Shown here piece after piece: positions 52,252-61,823 of a stretch of 64,000 bases of DNA (positions are counted from its first letter, which is position 1; every line of letters begins with the position of its first letter). The position numbers and the translations under genes were made by a program. Below the pieces are notes generated by a model that saw nothing but the letters and a program-made list of their open reading frames with translations, did no database searches and was not told the DNA's origin. The DNA comes from Sphingomonas phyllosphaerae (lineage in GTDB: Bacteria; Pseudomonadota; Alphaproteobacteria; Sphingomonadales; Sphingomonadaceae), in assembly GCA_036946405.1 (NCBI GenBank), contig JAQIJC010000001.1, positions 1,867,001-1,931,000 of the forward strand, read 5' to 3'.

Positions 52252-52767
52252 TCAGGCCGCCTCCTTCTCCGAATAAGCTGCCAGCACGCGCGCGATCTGC
52301 GCGGCCGGGGCCTGGGTGATGGTCGCCAGCTTCGTGGCAGGCGCCACGATCAGGCCGACGATCTTCGCACGCAGCTCGTCCAGCGACGGCAGCGTGGCCA
52401 GTGCCTGCACGCCCGCCACGTCGAGCGGGGTCGTGCCCATCGCACCGCCGACGATCTCGAACTTGTCGGTCGTCTTGGCGAATTCGGCGGCGACCTTGGC
52501 GGCCGCGACCGGATCGGTCGAGGTCGCCAGGCCGACCGGACCGGTCAGCATGTCGCTGATCGAGCCGTAATCGGTGCCGTCGAGTGCGATCCTGGCAAGC
52601 TTGTTCTTCGAGACCTTGTAGGTCGCGCCGGCGTCCCGCATACGGTTGCGCAAGTCGGTCGACTGCGCCACCGTCATCCCCAGGTTGCGGGTGACGACCA
52701 CCACGGCAACCTCGGAGAAGGTACGGTTGAGCTCGGCGACGGCCGCGGTCTTCTGACTACGATCCAT
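52252..52767 (-). CDS. rplJ: 50S ribosomal protein L10
   Basis: 171 residues. L10 anchors the L7/L12 stalk to 23S rRNA and represses its own operon. MDRSQKTAAVAELNRTFSEV and VVVVTRNLGMTVAQSTDLRN are family blocks, and YKVSKNKLARIALDGTDYGS follows. The frame is open for 75 codons upstream, but similarity starts at the ATG at 52767. A leader of nearly 250 bases precedes it. Confidence 0.96.
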   Translation of the reverse strand: MDRSQKTAAVAELNRTFSEVAVVVVTRNLGMTVAQSTDLRNRMRDAGATYKVSKNKLARIALDGTDYGSISDMLTGPVGLATSTDPVAAAKVAAEFAKTTDKFEIVGGAMGTTPLDVAGVQALATLPSLDELRAKIVGLIVAPATKLATITQAPAAQIARVLAAYSEKEAA

Positions 52768-53048
52768 GCCATTCTCCACATTGGGAAGGAACGTGCCGAA
52801 ACACGCAGCCCTTCCGGATACGAACCGCCGGCCGCGCGGATGCGCGAACGGCGGCATTGTCCAGCGATGGGGAAAATGACCGGCGGCCGGCCGCACGATG
52901 ATCGTGCCAGCGCGGGGAGCGTCGATCCTGTCCCCGTCTCGGCGGGGAATTAAGGCCCGAGGGGCCACCCGCTGTCTCGGACGGTGTGCCATGCCCGCGA
53001 GCGGTCCGGCGACGCGGCGGCCTATAGCGGATCGCGGCGGCCGGTCAA
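52768..53048 (-). promoter_or_regulatory. Promoter and long leader of the rplJL operon
   Basis: On the minus strand TTGACC (53043-53048) and TATAGG (53021-53026) are separated by 16 bases, a good vegetative promoter. Transcription from about 53014 gives a leader of nearly 250 bases before rplJ. Such L10 leaders usually bind L10-L12 for autogenous control. The leader function is inference; its fold was not computed. Confidence 0.6.
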
Positions 53049-53059
53049 GTGCGAACGGC

Positions 53060-53099
53060 GTGTCACGTATCTGACGCCGAACTGTCGTGCCGGCGTCGT
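53060..53099 (+). promoter_or_regulatory. Candidate PHO-box array upstream of phoX
   Basis: Four 7-base units repeat every 11 bases: GTGTCAC (53060), CTGACGC (53071), CTGTCGT (53082) and GCGTCGT (53093). The consensus PhoB half-site is CTGTCAC/T with 11-base spacing. The first and third match best (five or six of seven). The array ends 70 bases before phoX and overlaps the far side of the rplJ promoter region. It is a prediction only. Confidence 0.5.
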
Positions 53100-53169
53100 C
53101 GAACGTTCACGGCGGTGCCTTTCTTCGCCGCGATAGCCGCCGGAAGGAACCAAATCGGGGAACGCCAAA

Positions 53170-55668
53170 ATGACCAGCCTGCGCCACGACGACATGATCG
53201 TCTTCACCGACGGCGACGTCGACACCAATCCGTCCACCACCACCACGCTCGGCGAGCTGGTCGAGCAGCGTTACTCGCGCCGCCAGATGATGGGCGGGAT
53301 GAGCGCGATGACCACCGCCGCCTTCGGTGCGTCGATGCTCACGGGCTGCGGGTCGGACGACAACAAGAGCGACGTCATCACGGTGTCGGACGGCACCACC
53401 GTCCAGACGCAGGGCGGCCGGGTCGTGACGCTGACCGCCACCGCCAGCAGCAACGCCAAGACCACGAGCTGGTCGCAAGTGAGCGGTCCCAGCGTCGCGC
53501 TTACGACCAGCGGCACCTCGGTCAGCTTCGTCGCGCCGAACGTCTCCACGCCGACGAACGTCGTGCTGGCCTTCACCGCCACCGGCGGCGCCGGTTCGAG
53601 CACCGAGCGCTCGACCGTCGTCATCAGTCCGGCGACGCTGGACTTCACCGCGGTCGCCAAGAACAAGAACGATATCGTGACGGTGCCGAGCGGCTATACC
53701 GCCTCGGTCCTGTATCGGCTCGGCGACCCGCTCGCCAGCAGCGTCGCGGCCTATGCCAATGACGGCACCGACAGCAATTTCGCGCAGCGGGCCGGCGACA
53801 ACCATGACGGCATGAGCTTCTTCGGCCTCGCCGCCAGCGGCACCACCCCCGATGCCAGCAACAGCACGCGCGGGCTGCTGGTGCTGAACCACGAATATAT
53901 CAACCCGAACTATCTGCACGCCGCCGGGCAGACGATCGTCAACGGCGTCCGCACCGTCGAGGCCGAGGTCATCAAGGAGATCGAGGCACATGGCGTCTCG
54001 GTCGTCGAGGTCACCCGCGCCGGCAACACCGGCGCGTGGAGCTATGTCCAGGCCAGCAGCCTGAACCGCCGCGTCACCCCGAACACGCCGGTCGCGTTCA
54101 GCGGCCCGGTGAAGGGCGACGCGATGCTGCGCACCGTCTATTCGAAGGACGGCACCACCGGCCGCGGCACGATCAACAATTGCGCGAACGGCGCGCTGCC
54201 GTGGGGCGACTACGCGACCTGCGAGGAGAATTGGGCGGGCTATTTCCGACGCGACACCGGCGACGCCGCGGTGCGCGTCGCCGCCGGCAACACCAAGCAG
54301 AACGTTTCGCTGTCGCGCTACGGCATCGGCGAAGCGGCGAAGGGCAACCACCTGTGGTCGACGGTGACGCCGGCCGATGCCACCAGCACCGTCTATCGCC
54401 GCTGGAACGCGACCGCCTCGGCGTCGCTGGCGGCGGACGGCACCGCCGATTTCCGCAACGAGCCGTACACCTTCGGTTGGGTGCTCGAGATCGATCCGTT
54501 CAATCCGGCCTCGACTCCGCGCAAGCGTACCGCGCTCGGCCGCATGGCGCATGAAGGCGTGATGCCGGGCCGGGTGATCGCGGGCGTCAAGCCGGCGTTC
54601 TACATGGGCGACGATGGCCGGAACGAATATATCTACAAGTTCGTCTCGGCCACCGCCTGGTCGGCAGCGGACGCGACCCCGTCGGATCGCCTCGCCACCG
54701 GCGACAAGTACCTCGACACCGGCACGCTGTACGTCGCCAAGTTCAACGCCGACGGCACCGGGCAGTGGCTGCCGCTGGTGTTCGGCCAGAACGGGCTCGA
54801 CGCCAACAACACGCGCTATCCGTTCGCCAATCAGGCCGACGTGCTCGCCAATGCGCGGCTAGCGGGTGACGCGCTCGGTGCGACGCCGATGGACCGCCCG
54901 GAATGGACCGCGGTGAACCCGGTCAACGGCGAGATGTATTGCACGCTGACCAACAATTCGAACCGTGTCGGCGTCCCGACCAGCAGCAACCAGCGCGCGA
55001 TCGATCCCGCCAACCCCCGTGCCTATGTCGACACCCGCACCGACGCCAAGACCAACTCGGGCAATGCCAACGGCCATATCGTCCGGCTGCGCGAAGCCAA
55101 TGACTCGACCGAATCGCTGACCTTCACCTGGGACGTCTATGCGTTCGGCGCGCGCTCGGGGGCGGATGCGGCGAACGTCAACCTGTCGGGGCTCGACGAC
55201 ACCAACGACTTCTCGTCGCCGGACGGCCTGTGGTTCGGGCTGCCGACCAACGCGGGCGGGCAGGTGTCGCCGCTGCTGTTCGTCGAAACCGACGACAGCG
55301 CCTATACCGACGTGACCAACTGCATGTTGCTGATCGGCATGCCCGGTCGCGTCGGCGACGGCACGACCAAGTCCGTCACCAGCTCCGTGGGCGGGACCGC
55401 CACCACCACCGCGCGGATCGGTGCGAAGCCCGGCGCGAAGCTCAAGCGCTTCCTGGTCGGTCCGAAGGAGTGCGAGATCACCGGCATCACCTCGACCGCC
55501 GATGGCCGCTCGATCTTCATCAACATTCAGCATCCGGGTGAAGACGGCGGTTACAACAACATCACCTCGCACTGGCCGCAGACGCAGGCGACCGGCACCG
55601 GCACCGGCCGTCCGCGCTCGGCCACGGTGGTCATCACCAAGAACGACGGCGGGGTGGTCGGGCTGTAA
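53170..55668 (+). CDS. phoX: PhoX family alkaline phosphatase (DUF839) with an inserted Ig-like domain
   Basis: 832 residues. PhoX is a Tat-exported, metal-dependent phosphatase that releases phosphate from organic esters. YSRRQMMGGMSAMTTAAFG (from residue 35) is the Tat signal behind a long n-region typical for PhoX, and LTGCGSDDN follows, a lipobox-like site. Residues about 72-162 form a PKD/Ig-like domain (TVSDGTTVQTQGGRVVTLTA ... FVAPNVSTPTNVVLAFTATG). The catalytic domain has HDGMSFFG, LVLNHEYINPNYLH, ALPWGDYATCEENWAGYF, GRMAHEGVMPG and YMGDDGRNEYIYKFVS, and FSSPDGLWFGL. The Ig insertion is variable in this family. Confidence 0.93.
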   Translation: MTSLRHDDMIVFTDGDVDTNPSTTTTLGELVEQRYSRRQMMGGMSAMTTAAFGASMLTGCGSDDNKSDVITVSDGTTVQTQGGRVVTLTATASSNAKTTSWSQVSGPSVALTTSGTSVSFVAPNVSTPTNVVLAFTATGGAGSSTERSTVVISPATLDFTAVAKNKNDIVTVPSGYTASVLYRLGDPLASSVAAYANDGTDSNFAQRAGDNHDGMSFFGLAASGTTPDASNSTRGLLVLNHEYINPNYLHAAGQTIVNGVRTVEAEVIKEIEAHGVSVVEVTRAGNTGAWSYVQASSLNRRVTPNTPVAFSGPVKGDAMLRTVYSKDGTTGRGTINNCANGALPWGDYATCEENWAGYFRRDTGDAAVRVAAGNTKQNVSLSRYGIGEAAKGNHLWSTVTPADATSTVYRRWNATASASLAADGTADFRNEPYTFGWVLEIDPFNPASTPRKRTALGRMAHEGVMPGRVIAGVKPAFYMGDDGRNEYIYKFVSATAWSAADATPSDRLATGDKYLDTGTLYVAKFNADGTGQWLPLVFGQNGLDANNTRYPFANQADVLANARLAGDALGATPMDRPEWTAVNPVNGEMYCTLTNNSNRVGVPTSSNQRAIDPANPRAYVDTRTDAKTNSGNANGHIVRLREANDSTESLTFTWDVYAFGARSGADAANVNLSGLDDTNDFSSPDGLWFGLPTNAGGQVSPLLFVETDDSAYTDVTNCMLLIGMPGRVGDGTTKSVTSSVGGTATTTARIGAKPGAKLKRFLVGPKECEITGITSTADGRSIFINIQHPGEDGGYNNITSHWPQTQATGTGTGRPRSATVVITKNDGGVVGL

Positions 55669-55732
55669 CGTCCGCAGCCGATGTGAAGACGGCGACTGTA
55701 GCGGAAGGGCTACGGTCGCCGTTTGCGTCTTT

Positions 55733-55827
55733 CGTCATTCCCGCGCAGGCGGAAATCCAGACGCGCAAGTTCGCGTGAATGGCCTTCACGTCAGCGGTTC
55801 TGGATTCCCGCCTACGCGGGAATGACG
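55733..55827. repeat. Paired-hairpin intergenic repeat, family A copy 3
   Basis: CGTCATTCCCGCGCAGGCGG plus AAATCCAGA is mirrored by TCTGGATTCCCGCC and TACGCGGGAATGACG. It lies between the convergent phoX and helicase genes. Confidence 0.86.
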
Positions 55828-55872
55828 GAATGGCTGCGCGGCAATGACAGCTGGTGCGTAAATGCGGTCTTC

Positions 55873-57561
55873 TTAGCGCCGCGGACGCGGCCCCCCACGC
55901 GGCGCACCACCACCGCCGTGCCGTCGCTGCGGTGGGCCGCCGGCGTTGCGGATCGGGGTGGCGCCGCTCGGCATCCGCTCGATCCGGATGCCGCTCTCGT
56001 CCTCGCCATCGGCATTGGCGGTCGCCTTCACCGCCGCGGCGAAGCGTGCGGCGAGGGCGCTCGGCACCTGGAACTGCGTCTCGGTCGCGCCGATGCGGAT
56101 CGCGCCGATCTCGGCCTTGGTGACGTGCCCGCGGCGGCACAGCAGCGGCAGCACCCAGCGCGGATCGGCATTCTGCCGCCGCCCGACGTTCATGTGGAAC
56201 CACACCACGTCGTCGAAGCCGTCGCGATGCCCCTTCTGCTGGCGCTCGGTCATCTCGCTGCGATCGGCGAGTTCCTCGGGCGCAGGCAGCGACGCGCGCT
56301 GCGCCGCGACCAGCGCCGCCGCGATTTCCTCGGGGCTGCGCTGCTTGAGCAGTTCCGCCGCCAGCGCCTGATCGTCGTCGTCGACCTCGACCGGCGCGAG
56401 CAGCCGCTCCAGCAACCGCTCGCGGTCCTTGGCGCGGATCGCCTCGGCGCTCGGTACATCGCCCCACTCGGCGGCGATCCGTGCGCCGCGCAGCATCATC
56501 TCGACCCGGCGACGGCGCGGATAGGGGACGATCAGCACCGCGGTGCCCTTCTTGCCCGCGCGCCCGGTGCGGCCCGAGCGGTGCTGCAACACCTCGGCAT
56601 CGCGCGGCATCTCGACGTGGATGACGAGGCTGAGCGTCGGCAGGTCGATCCCGCGCGCGGCGACGTCGGTCGCCACGCACACCCGCGCGCGGCGATCGCG
56701 CAACGCCTGCAACGCATGGTTGCGCTCGTTCTGCGAATGCTCGCCCGACAGCGCGACCGCCGCGAAACCGCGCTCGACCAGCCCGGCGTGGAGATGCCGG
56801 ACATTGTCGCGCGTCGCGCAGAACAGGATCGCGGTTTCCGCCTCGTAGAAACGCAGCAGGTTGATGACGGCGTGCTCGATCTCGGACGGCGAGACGGTCA
56901 CCGCGCGATAGGTGATGTCGCCGTGCCCGCGCTGCTCGCTGACCGTCGAGATGCGCAGCGCGTCGCGCTGGTACGCCTTGGCCAGCGCGACGATCGGGCG
57001 CGGCAGCGTGGCGGAGAAGAGCAGCGTGCGGCGCTCGGTCGGCGTCTGGTCGAGCAGTGCCTGCAGATCGTCGCGGAAGCCCATGTCGAGCATCTCGTCC
57101 GCTTCGTCGAGCACCGCGGCGCGGATCTGCGACAGGTTGAGCGCGCCGCGTTCGGCATGGTCGCGCAATCGGCCGGGGGTTCCGACGACGATATGCGCGC
57201 CGTGATTGAGCGCGCGACGCTCACGGCTGGCGTCCATCCCGCCGACGCAGGTCGCGATGCGCGCGCCCGCGTAGAGCCACGTCAGTTCCTTGGCGACCTG
57301 CAACGCCAGTTCGCGCGTCGGCGCGATCACCAGCGCGAGCGGCGGGCCGGCGACCGGCAGATTGCCGTCCTCGCCCAGCAATTGCTCGGCCATCGCAAGG
57401 CCGAAGGCGACTGTCTTGCCGGAGCCGGTCTGTGCGGACACGAGCAGGTCGCGGCCATGCGCGACCTCGGCGGTCACCTCGGCCTGAACGGGAGTGAGCG
57501 CGGTGTAACCACGCGTGGCGAGCGCGCTGGCGAGCGCGGGGGGGAGATTCGGAAAGTCCAT
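55873..57561 (-). CDS. DEAD-box RNA helicase with C-terminal RNA-binding domain
   Basis: 562 residues. Motifs in order: SAQTGSGKTVAFG (Walker A, near residue 45), APTRELALQ, TPGRLRDHAE, VLDEADEMLDMGF (DEAD), SATLPRP, FCATRDNVRHL, ATDVAARGID and HRSGRTGRAG. A DbpA/DeaD-like RNA-recognition domain follows (VWFHMNVGRRQNADPRWVLP), then a Gly/Arg-rich tail. Likely roles are ribosome assembly or cold-shock RNA unwinding. The ATG at 57561 has GGGAGC eight bases upstream; GTG at 57573 is an alternative. A DbpA- versus DeaD-type choice cannot be made. Confidence 0.93.
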   Translation of the reverse strand: MDFPNLPPALASALATRGYTALTPVQAEVTAEVAHGRDLLVSAQTGSGKTVAFGLAMAEQLLGEDGNLPVAGPPLALVIAPTRELALQVAKELTWLYAGARIATCVGGMDASRERRALNHGAHIVVGTPGRLRDHAERGALNLSQIRAAVLDEADEMLDMGFRDDLQALLDQTPTERRTLLFSATLPRPIVALAKAYQRDALRISTVSEQRGHGDITYRAVTVSPSEIEHAVINLLRFYEAETAILFCATRDNVRHLHAGLVERGFAAVALSGEHSQNERNHALQALRDRRARVCVATDVAARGIDLPTLSLVIHVEMPRDAEVLQHRSGRTGRAGKKGTAVLIVPYPRRRRVEMMLRGARIAAEWGDVPSAEAIRAKDRERLLERLLAPVEVDDDDQALAAELLKQRSPEEIAAALVAAQRASLPAPEELADRSEMTERQQKGHRDGFDDVVWFHMNVGRRQNADPRWVLPLLCRRGHVTKAEIGAIRIGATETQFQVPSALAARFAAAVKATANADGEDESGIRIERMPSGATPIRNAGGPPQRRHGGGGAPRGGPRPRR

Positions 57562-57661
57562 GAAGGCTCCCACATGGACCTTTCAGCCGACAATTGCCAG
57601 TGGGAACGCAGGGGACGGCGTCGCGTTGCGACAGCACTCCTGCCCATCATGGAATTTTCAT

Positions 57662-58522
57662 ATGACGCCTCCCGCCGATCCGGTCTGGTTCATCACCGGT
57701 TGCTCGACCGGTTTCGGTCGCGAACTGGCGAAGCTGGTGCTCGCGAGAGGCTGGCGCGTGGTAGCGACCGCGCGCGATGCGGCGCGGGTTGCGGACCTCG
57801 CGTCGGGTCACGACGATCGGCTGCTCGCGCTGGCGCTCGACGTCACCGATGCGTCCGCGATCACCGCTGCGGTGAAGGTCGCCGAGGATCGCTTCGGCCG
57901 CGTCGACGTGCTCGTGAACAACGCCGGCTATGGCTACCAGTCGAGCGTCGAGGAGGGCGAGGAGCATGAGATCCGCGCGCAATTCGACGCGAACGTCTTC
58001 GGCCTGTTCGCGATGACGCGCGCGGTGCTGCCCGGGATGCGTGCGCGCCGGCAGGGCGCGATCGTCAACATCACCTCGGTCGCCGGGCTCGTCGGCTTCC
58101 CGTCGTCGGGCTATTATGCCGCCTCGAAACATGCGGTGGAGGGCTTCTCCGACGCGCTCGCCGCCGAGGTCGCGCCGCTCGGCATTTCCGTGACCTGTGT
58201 CGAGCCGGGGCCGTTCCGCACCGACTGGGCGGGCCGCTCGCTGCGCCAGACCGAGAGCCACATCGCCGATTATGCCGATACCGCCGCGGCACGGATGGCG
58301 ACCACCAAGGGCTATTCGGGCAACCAGCCGGGCGACCCGGTGCGCGCGGGCGAGGCGATGATCGCCGCGGTAATGCGCGAGGCGCCGCCGCGGCATCTGG
58401 TGCTCGGCAAATGGGGCTATGATGCGGTGACCGAGCGGTTGCGCGCGCGGGTCGCGGAGATCGAGGGGCTGCGCGACGAAGCGCTCGGCGCTGACTACCC
58501 CGACGCTACCAGCGGTAGTTGA
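57662..58522 (+). CDS. Short-chain dehydrogenase/reductase
   Basis: 286 residues. ITGCSTGFGRELAKLVLARG is the cofactor loop (the small residues after TGCSTGFG are typical of classical SDRs), VNNAGYGYQSSVEEG is the N-N-A-G motif, and YYAASKHAVEGFSDALA gives the catalytic Y-x3-K. Substrate unknown. Its last 17 bases overlap the convergent end of the following gene at 58506. Confidence 0.9.
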   Translation: MTPPADPVWFITGCSTGFGRELAKLVLARGWRVVATARDAARVADLASGHDDRLLALALDVTDASAITAAVKVAEDRFGRVDVLVNNAGYGYQSSVEEGEEHEIRAQFDANVFGLFAMTRAVLPGMRARRQGAIVNITSVAGLVGFPSSGYYAASKHAVEGFSDALAAEVAPLGISVTCVEPGPFRTDWAGRSLRQTESHIADYADTAAARMATTKGYSGNQPGDPVRAGEAMIAAVMREAPPRHLVLGKWGYDAVTERLRARVAEIEGLRDEALGADYPDATSGS

Positions 58523-59090
58523 AACTGACGCTGATCCGCTCGGCCTTGGCGGTGCTGGTCATCACCTCGTGCCGCAGCCAGCTTTCCCACAGGAACAGCG
58601 CGCCGTCGCGCGGCTCGGCATAGACGAACGTGCCGTCGCGCGGCGGGGCGGCCATCAGCATCGGCAGCCGCGGGTCCTCCAGCTTCAGCGCCCCCGACCC
58701 TTCGGGCACCGCGACATAGAAGGTGCCGGAGACGACGCTGTGCGGGTGCAGGTGCCCGGAATGCGTGCCGCCCGGCTTCATGACATTGACCCACAGGCTG
58801 TCGAGCTTGAGCCTGCGCCCGCCGAGATCGAACCCGGCTTCTTTGGCGAAGGCGGCGACATGGCGGTCGAGCAGCTTTTTGAGGTCGGCGAACACCGGAT
58901 CGCGCATCGGCAGATCGTTGAGCGAGGCGTAGCTGGTGTACCCGCGATAGCCATGCGCCTTCGACCAGCGCTTCCCCGCGACATCCTCGTCCGCCAGCGC
59001 GCGGCACGAGGTGTCGAGGTCGGCGAGCAGATCGGCGTCGGCGACATCGGCTTCGTAGAACAGGGTCGGGAAGAGCTGGCGGGTCGGCAT
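58506..59090 (-). CDS. 2-oxoglutarate/Fe(II) oxygenase-type protein (TIGR02466 family)
   Basis: 194 residues. The H-x-D/E ... H pattern of cupin-like 2OG oxygenases can be read as SGHLHPHSVVSGTFYVAVP (residues about 110-128) and SWLRHEVMTSTAK near the end, with ERISVSFNYRW as the last strand (R for 2-oxoglutarate). Family members are common in sphingomonads and lack known substrates. ATG at 59090 begins conserved sequence. It ends convergently inside the SDR gene. Confidence 0.85.
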   Translation of the reverse strand: MPTRQLFPTLFYEADVADADLLADLDTSCRALADEDVAGKRWSKAHGYRGYTSYASLNDLPMRDPVFADLKKLLDRHVAAFAKEAGFDLGGRRLKLDSLWVNVMKPGGTHSGHLHPHSVVSGTFYVAVPEGSGALKLEDPRLPMLMAAPPRDGTFVYAEPRDGALFLWESWLRHEVMTSTAKAERISVSFNYRW

Positions 59091-59136
59091 GATGGGGGTC
59101 CTTACGACGGTTTTCGCGACGCCGCGACCTTTCCCG

Positions 59137-59203
59137 CCGTTCGTGCTGAGCTTGTCGAAGCACGGGCCCGGCACACGCCCTTCGACAAGCTCAGGGCGAA
59201 CGG
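59137..59203. repeat. Paired-hairpin intergenic repeat, family E
   Basis: CCGTTCGTGCTGAGCTTGTC plus GAAGCACGGGC is mirrored by GCCCTTCGACAAGCTCAGG and GCGAACGG. The core CCTTCGACAAGCTCAGG also occurs inside the repeat at 51425. It is between the oxygenase and pth genes. Confidence 0.82.
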
Positions 59204-59213
59204 AAGGGGGCGC

Positions 59214-59780
59214 TCACCCCAACCGCAGCGCCACGTCATTCATGAACCGCACGTCGTCCCCCTGCGCGAGCCACGCCGCCTCCGCGGCCAGCGCGCCCAG
59301 CACGTCGCTCAATGCGTCGATCTCGCTCTTGGCGTAATTGCCGAGCACGTGGCCGGTCACGCGATCCTTGTGCCCGGGATGCCCGATCCCGATCCGCACG
59401 CGGCGGAAGTCCGCACCCAGATGCTGGTCGATCGAGCGCAGCCCGTTATGCCCGGCGGTGCCGCCGCCCTGCTTCACCTTGACCTTCATCGGCGCGAGGT
59501 CGAGTTCGTCGTGGAAGACGGTCAGCGCGTCGGTGCCGAGCTTGTAGAAGCGCAGCGCCTCGCCGACCGAGCGGCCGCTGTCGTTCATGAAGGTCGCGGG
59601 CTTGAGCAGCAGCACCTTGGTCGTGCCGATCCGGCCTTCCTGCAACCAGCCCTGGAATTTCTTTGACGGCGCAGCAAAGCCATGGACCTCGGCGATCGCG
59701 TCGACCGCCATGAAGCCGACATTGTGGCGGTGCATCGCATATTGCGCGCCCGGATTGCCGAGCCCCACCCACAAGTGCAT
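59214..59780 (-). CDS. pth: Peptidyl-tRNA hydrolase
   Basis: 188 residues. Pth releases tRNA from peptidyl-tRNA that drops off ribosomes. WVGLGNPGAQYAMHRHNVGF carries the catalytic asparagine and histidine region, LKPATFMNDSGRSVGEALRF is the next block, and VFHDELDLAPMKVKVKQGGG holds the catalytic aspartate, followed by TAGHNGLRSI. It lies downstream of rplY on the same strand (a common pairing), separated by about 90 bases. Confidence 0.97.
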   Translation of the reverse strand: MHLWVGLGNPGAQYAMHRHNVGFMAVDAIAEVHGFAAPSKKFQGWLQEGRIGTTKVLLLKPATFMNDSGRSVGEALRFYKLGTDALTVFHDELDLAPMKVKVKQGGGTAGHNGLRSIDQHLGADFRRVRIGIGHPGHKDRVTGHVLGNYAKSEIDALSDVLGALAAEAAWLAQGDDVRFMNDVALRLG

Positions 59781-59872
59781 CGCTGATCCTTCTCTCCAAA
59801 AGCAAAGGGCAGGGGAGCGTCGCCGCTGCCCTGCCCCCGAAGATGGTCCGCACGAAACCGGCGGACCGGCGA

Positions 59873-60526
59873 TTACTCGCCCTTGTCCTCGCCTTCGCCG
59901 GCTTCCTCGGCGGCTTCGGCAGCCTGCGCCTCGGCGACTTCGGCGTCGGCCTGCTCGTCCGCTGCGGTCGGGACGGTCGGCGCCACCAGCGTGGCGACAG
60001 CGACCTCGCCCTCAGCGGCCGGCTTCGCGCCCTTCGGCAGCTTCAGGTCGGAGATGTGGATCGTGTCGCCGATCTCGAGACCCTTGAGCGAAACGGTGAT
60101 CTCGCTGGGGATGTCGGCGGCGTCGACGACCAGCTCGACGTCATGCTGGACGATGTTGAGCACGCCATTGCCCTTCTTGATGCCCGGCGCGTCGTCCTCG
60201 TCGGTGAACACGACCGGCACCGCGATCGTCACGGTCTCGTGCTCGCCGATGCGCAGGAAGTCGACGTGCGTCGGACGGTCGGTGACCGGGTGGAACGCCA
60301 CGTCCTTGGCCAGCGTGCGCGTGCCGTCGACCATGATGACCGAGTTCATGAAGTGGCCGGTCATCAGCGCCTTGACGAGTGCCTTCTCCTCGAGATGGAT
60401 CGAGGTCGGCTCCTTGTTCTGGCCATAGATCACGGCGGGGACGCGGCCGTCGCGACGGAGTGCACGGGAGGCTCCCTTGCCAACCCGGTCACGCGTCTCG
60501 GCTGCGAGCGTAATGGTGTCGCTCAT
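59873..60526 (-). CDS. rplY: 50S ribosomal protein L25/general stress protein Ctc
   Basis: 217 residues, the long Ctc form. The L25 domain ([40 protein letters not shown]) binds 5S rRNA; a beta-domain ([20 protein letters not shown]) and an acidic/alanine tail ([20 protein letters not shown]) follow. ATG at 60526 begins the similarity; the upstream extension is repeat DNA. It is the first gene of a pair with pth. Confidence 0.95.
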   Translation of the reverse strand: MSDTITLAAETRDRVGKGASRALRRDGRVPAVIYGQNKEPTSIHLEEKALVKALMTGHFMNSVIMVDGTRTLAKDVAFHPVTDRPTHVDFLRIGEHETVTIAVPVVFTDEDDAPGIKKGNGVLNIVQHDVELVVDAADIPSEITVSLKGLEIGDTIHISDLKLPKGAKPAAEGEVAVATLVAPTVPTAADEQADAEVAEAQAAEAAEEAGEGEDKGE

Positions 60527-60663
60527 CTCAAATGCTCCGAAATACGGTGATATGCTTTCCGGACCACGCCTCCAGGGATGACCATGACCGGAAGCCCGCG
60601 CGCTTAGCCGGGCAGGGCGGGAAATGCAATATACGCCGTCATACACCATCGCCCCCCCCACGC

Positions 60664-60795
60664 CGTCGCCCCTGCGAAGGCAGGGGCCCATGTCTGCATC
60701 GTCGCGCATCAAGGTCTGACACAAAGCGATCGGGCTATGTGTCCAAGTCGCACGAGCACGACACAGCCATAGGCCCCTGCCTCCGCAGGGGCGAC
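60664..60795. repeat. Paired-hairpin intergenic repeat, family F, large copy
   Basis: CGTCGCCCCTGCGAAGGCAG plus GGGCCCATG on the left is mirrored by CATAGGCCCCTGCC and TCCGCAGGGGCGACG on the right. Between the arms are smaller inverted pairs, for example GTCTGACACAAAGCGATCGG against its partner near ACACAGCC. It fills the gap from rplY to the TraB gene (60527-60823), which holds nothing else. Confidence 0.85.
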
Positions 60796-60823
60796 GATAC
60801 GTGGGCGACGGCATCCTACGGCC

Positions 60824-61723
60824 TCAATACGTCACCCGCACCGCCTTCAGCTTGTACGCCCCCAGCTGGTCCTGCACGCTGCCCGCGCCGGCCAGATGCC
60901 CGGCGCCGACGGCGATGAACACCGTCCCCGGCCGCGTCATCCGCTCCGCGATCCACGCCGCCCATTGCTTGTTGCGGTCGGTGAGCAGCACCTTCGCGAC
61001 CTCGGGCGAGTCCTTCAGCGACTCGTTCATCTCCTTCGCCACGCCCTCGGGCTCGCCGCTCGCCCACGCATCGACCAGCGTCGTGAAGGTCGCATCGACC
61101 TTGGGCAGCTCGTCGAGCGTGCTCTCCAGCAACTGCACCTGCGCAGGCTTTGACAGCTTGCCGAACACGCCCAATTGCCCCTCGAACGTCTCCAGCCCGA
61201 CGACCGGCTTGCCCGCCGCCTTCGCCGCGTCGGTCAGCACCTTCTCCGGTCCGTTCGCCGGATCATAGCCGAGCTGGCGTACCGGCAGCAGCGACAGCGT
61301 CACCGCCGCGAACCATGGACGCATCTTCTCGTACACCGCGGGCTGGACCTGCCCGTCGCCCATCGCCTTGGCGAAGGCGGCGCGATAATTGGGTGACAGC
61401 TGCTGCGTCAGCGGCGTGCCGTTCGGGTCGAAGGCGGCGGCGCTCACCACGCGCTGCTGCGTGGCGGCGTCGGGCTCGACCATCTCCAGCACCAATGTCT
61501 GCGAGCGGTCGAACGCGCTCTTCACCGCCTCGTCGAACCACGACAGCCCCGGCTTCAGGACATGGATCGTCCCGAACAGATAGATGGTCGTGTCCTTGTC
61601 CTTGACCACCCACAAGGCGGGATCGGCATCCTGCGCCGTCGCGGCGGGCGCGGGGGCCGGCTGCGCACAGGCGGGCAGCGGCAAGGCGAGCAACAGCGCG
61701 AACAGCGGAGCGGTGATCTTCAT
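60824..61723 (-). CDS. TraB/GumN family protein
   Basis: 299 residues. [20 protein letters not shown] is a lipoprotein-type signal peptide. The TraB/GumN signatures are [20 protein letters not shown] (G-T-I-H) near residue 50, [15 protein letters not shown] with the metal-binding E region, and the C-terminal [19 protein letters not shown] (G-x-G-H). Relatives are proposed metalloproteases (Tiki type); the role here is unknown. GGAGAGCGCC lies before the ATG at 61723. It is divergent from glyQ (100 bases). Confidence 0.9.
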   Translation of the reverse strand: MKITAPLFALLLALPLPACAQPAPAPAATAQDADPALWVVKDKDTTIYLFGTIHVLKPGLSWFDEAVKSAFDRSQTLVLEMVEPDAATQQRVVSAAAFDPNGTPLTQQLSPNYRAAFAKAMGDGQVQPAVYEKMRPWFAAVTLSLLPVRQLGYDPANGPEKVLTDAAKAAGKPVVGLETFEGQLGVFGKLSKPAQVQLLESTLDELPKVDATFTTLVDAWASGEPEGVAKEMNESLKDSPEVAKVLLTDRNKQWAAWIAERMTRPGTVFIAVGAGHLAGAGSVQDQLGAYKLKAVRVTY

Positions 61724-61823
61724 GGCGCTCTCCATGCCGAGCCCCAACACGAAAGGGAAGCGTCACCCTTTTGTTGATTCCGTGCTGCCCTTGCGCCACA
61801 GGCTCGGCCCTGTGACCGACACC

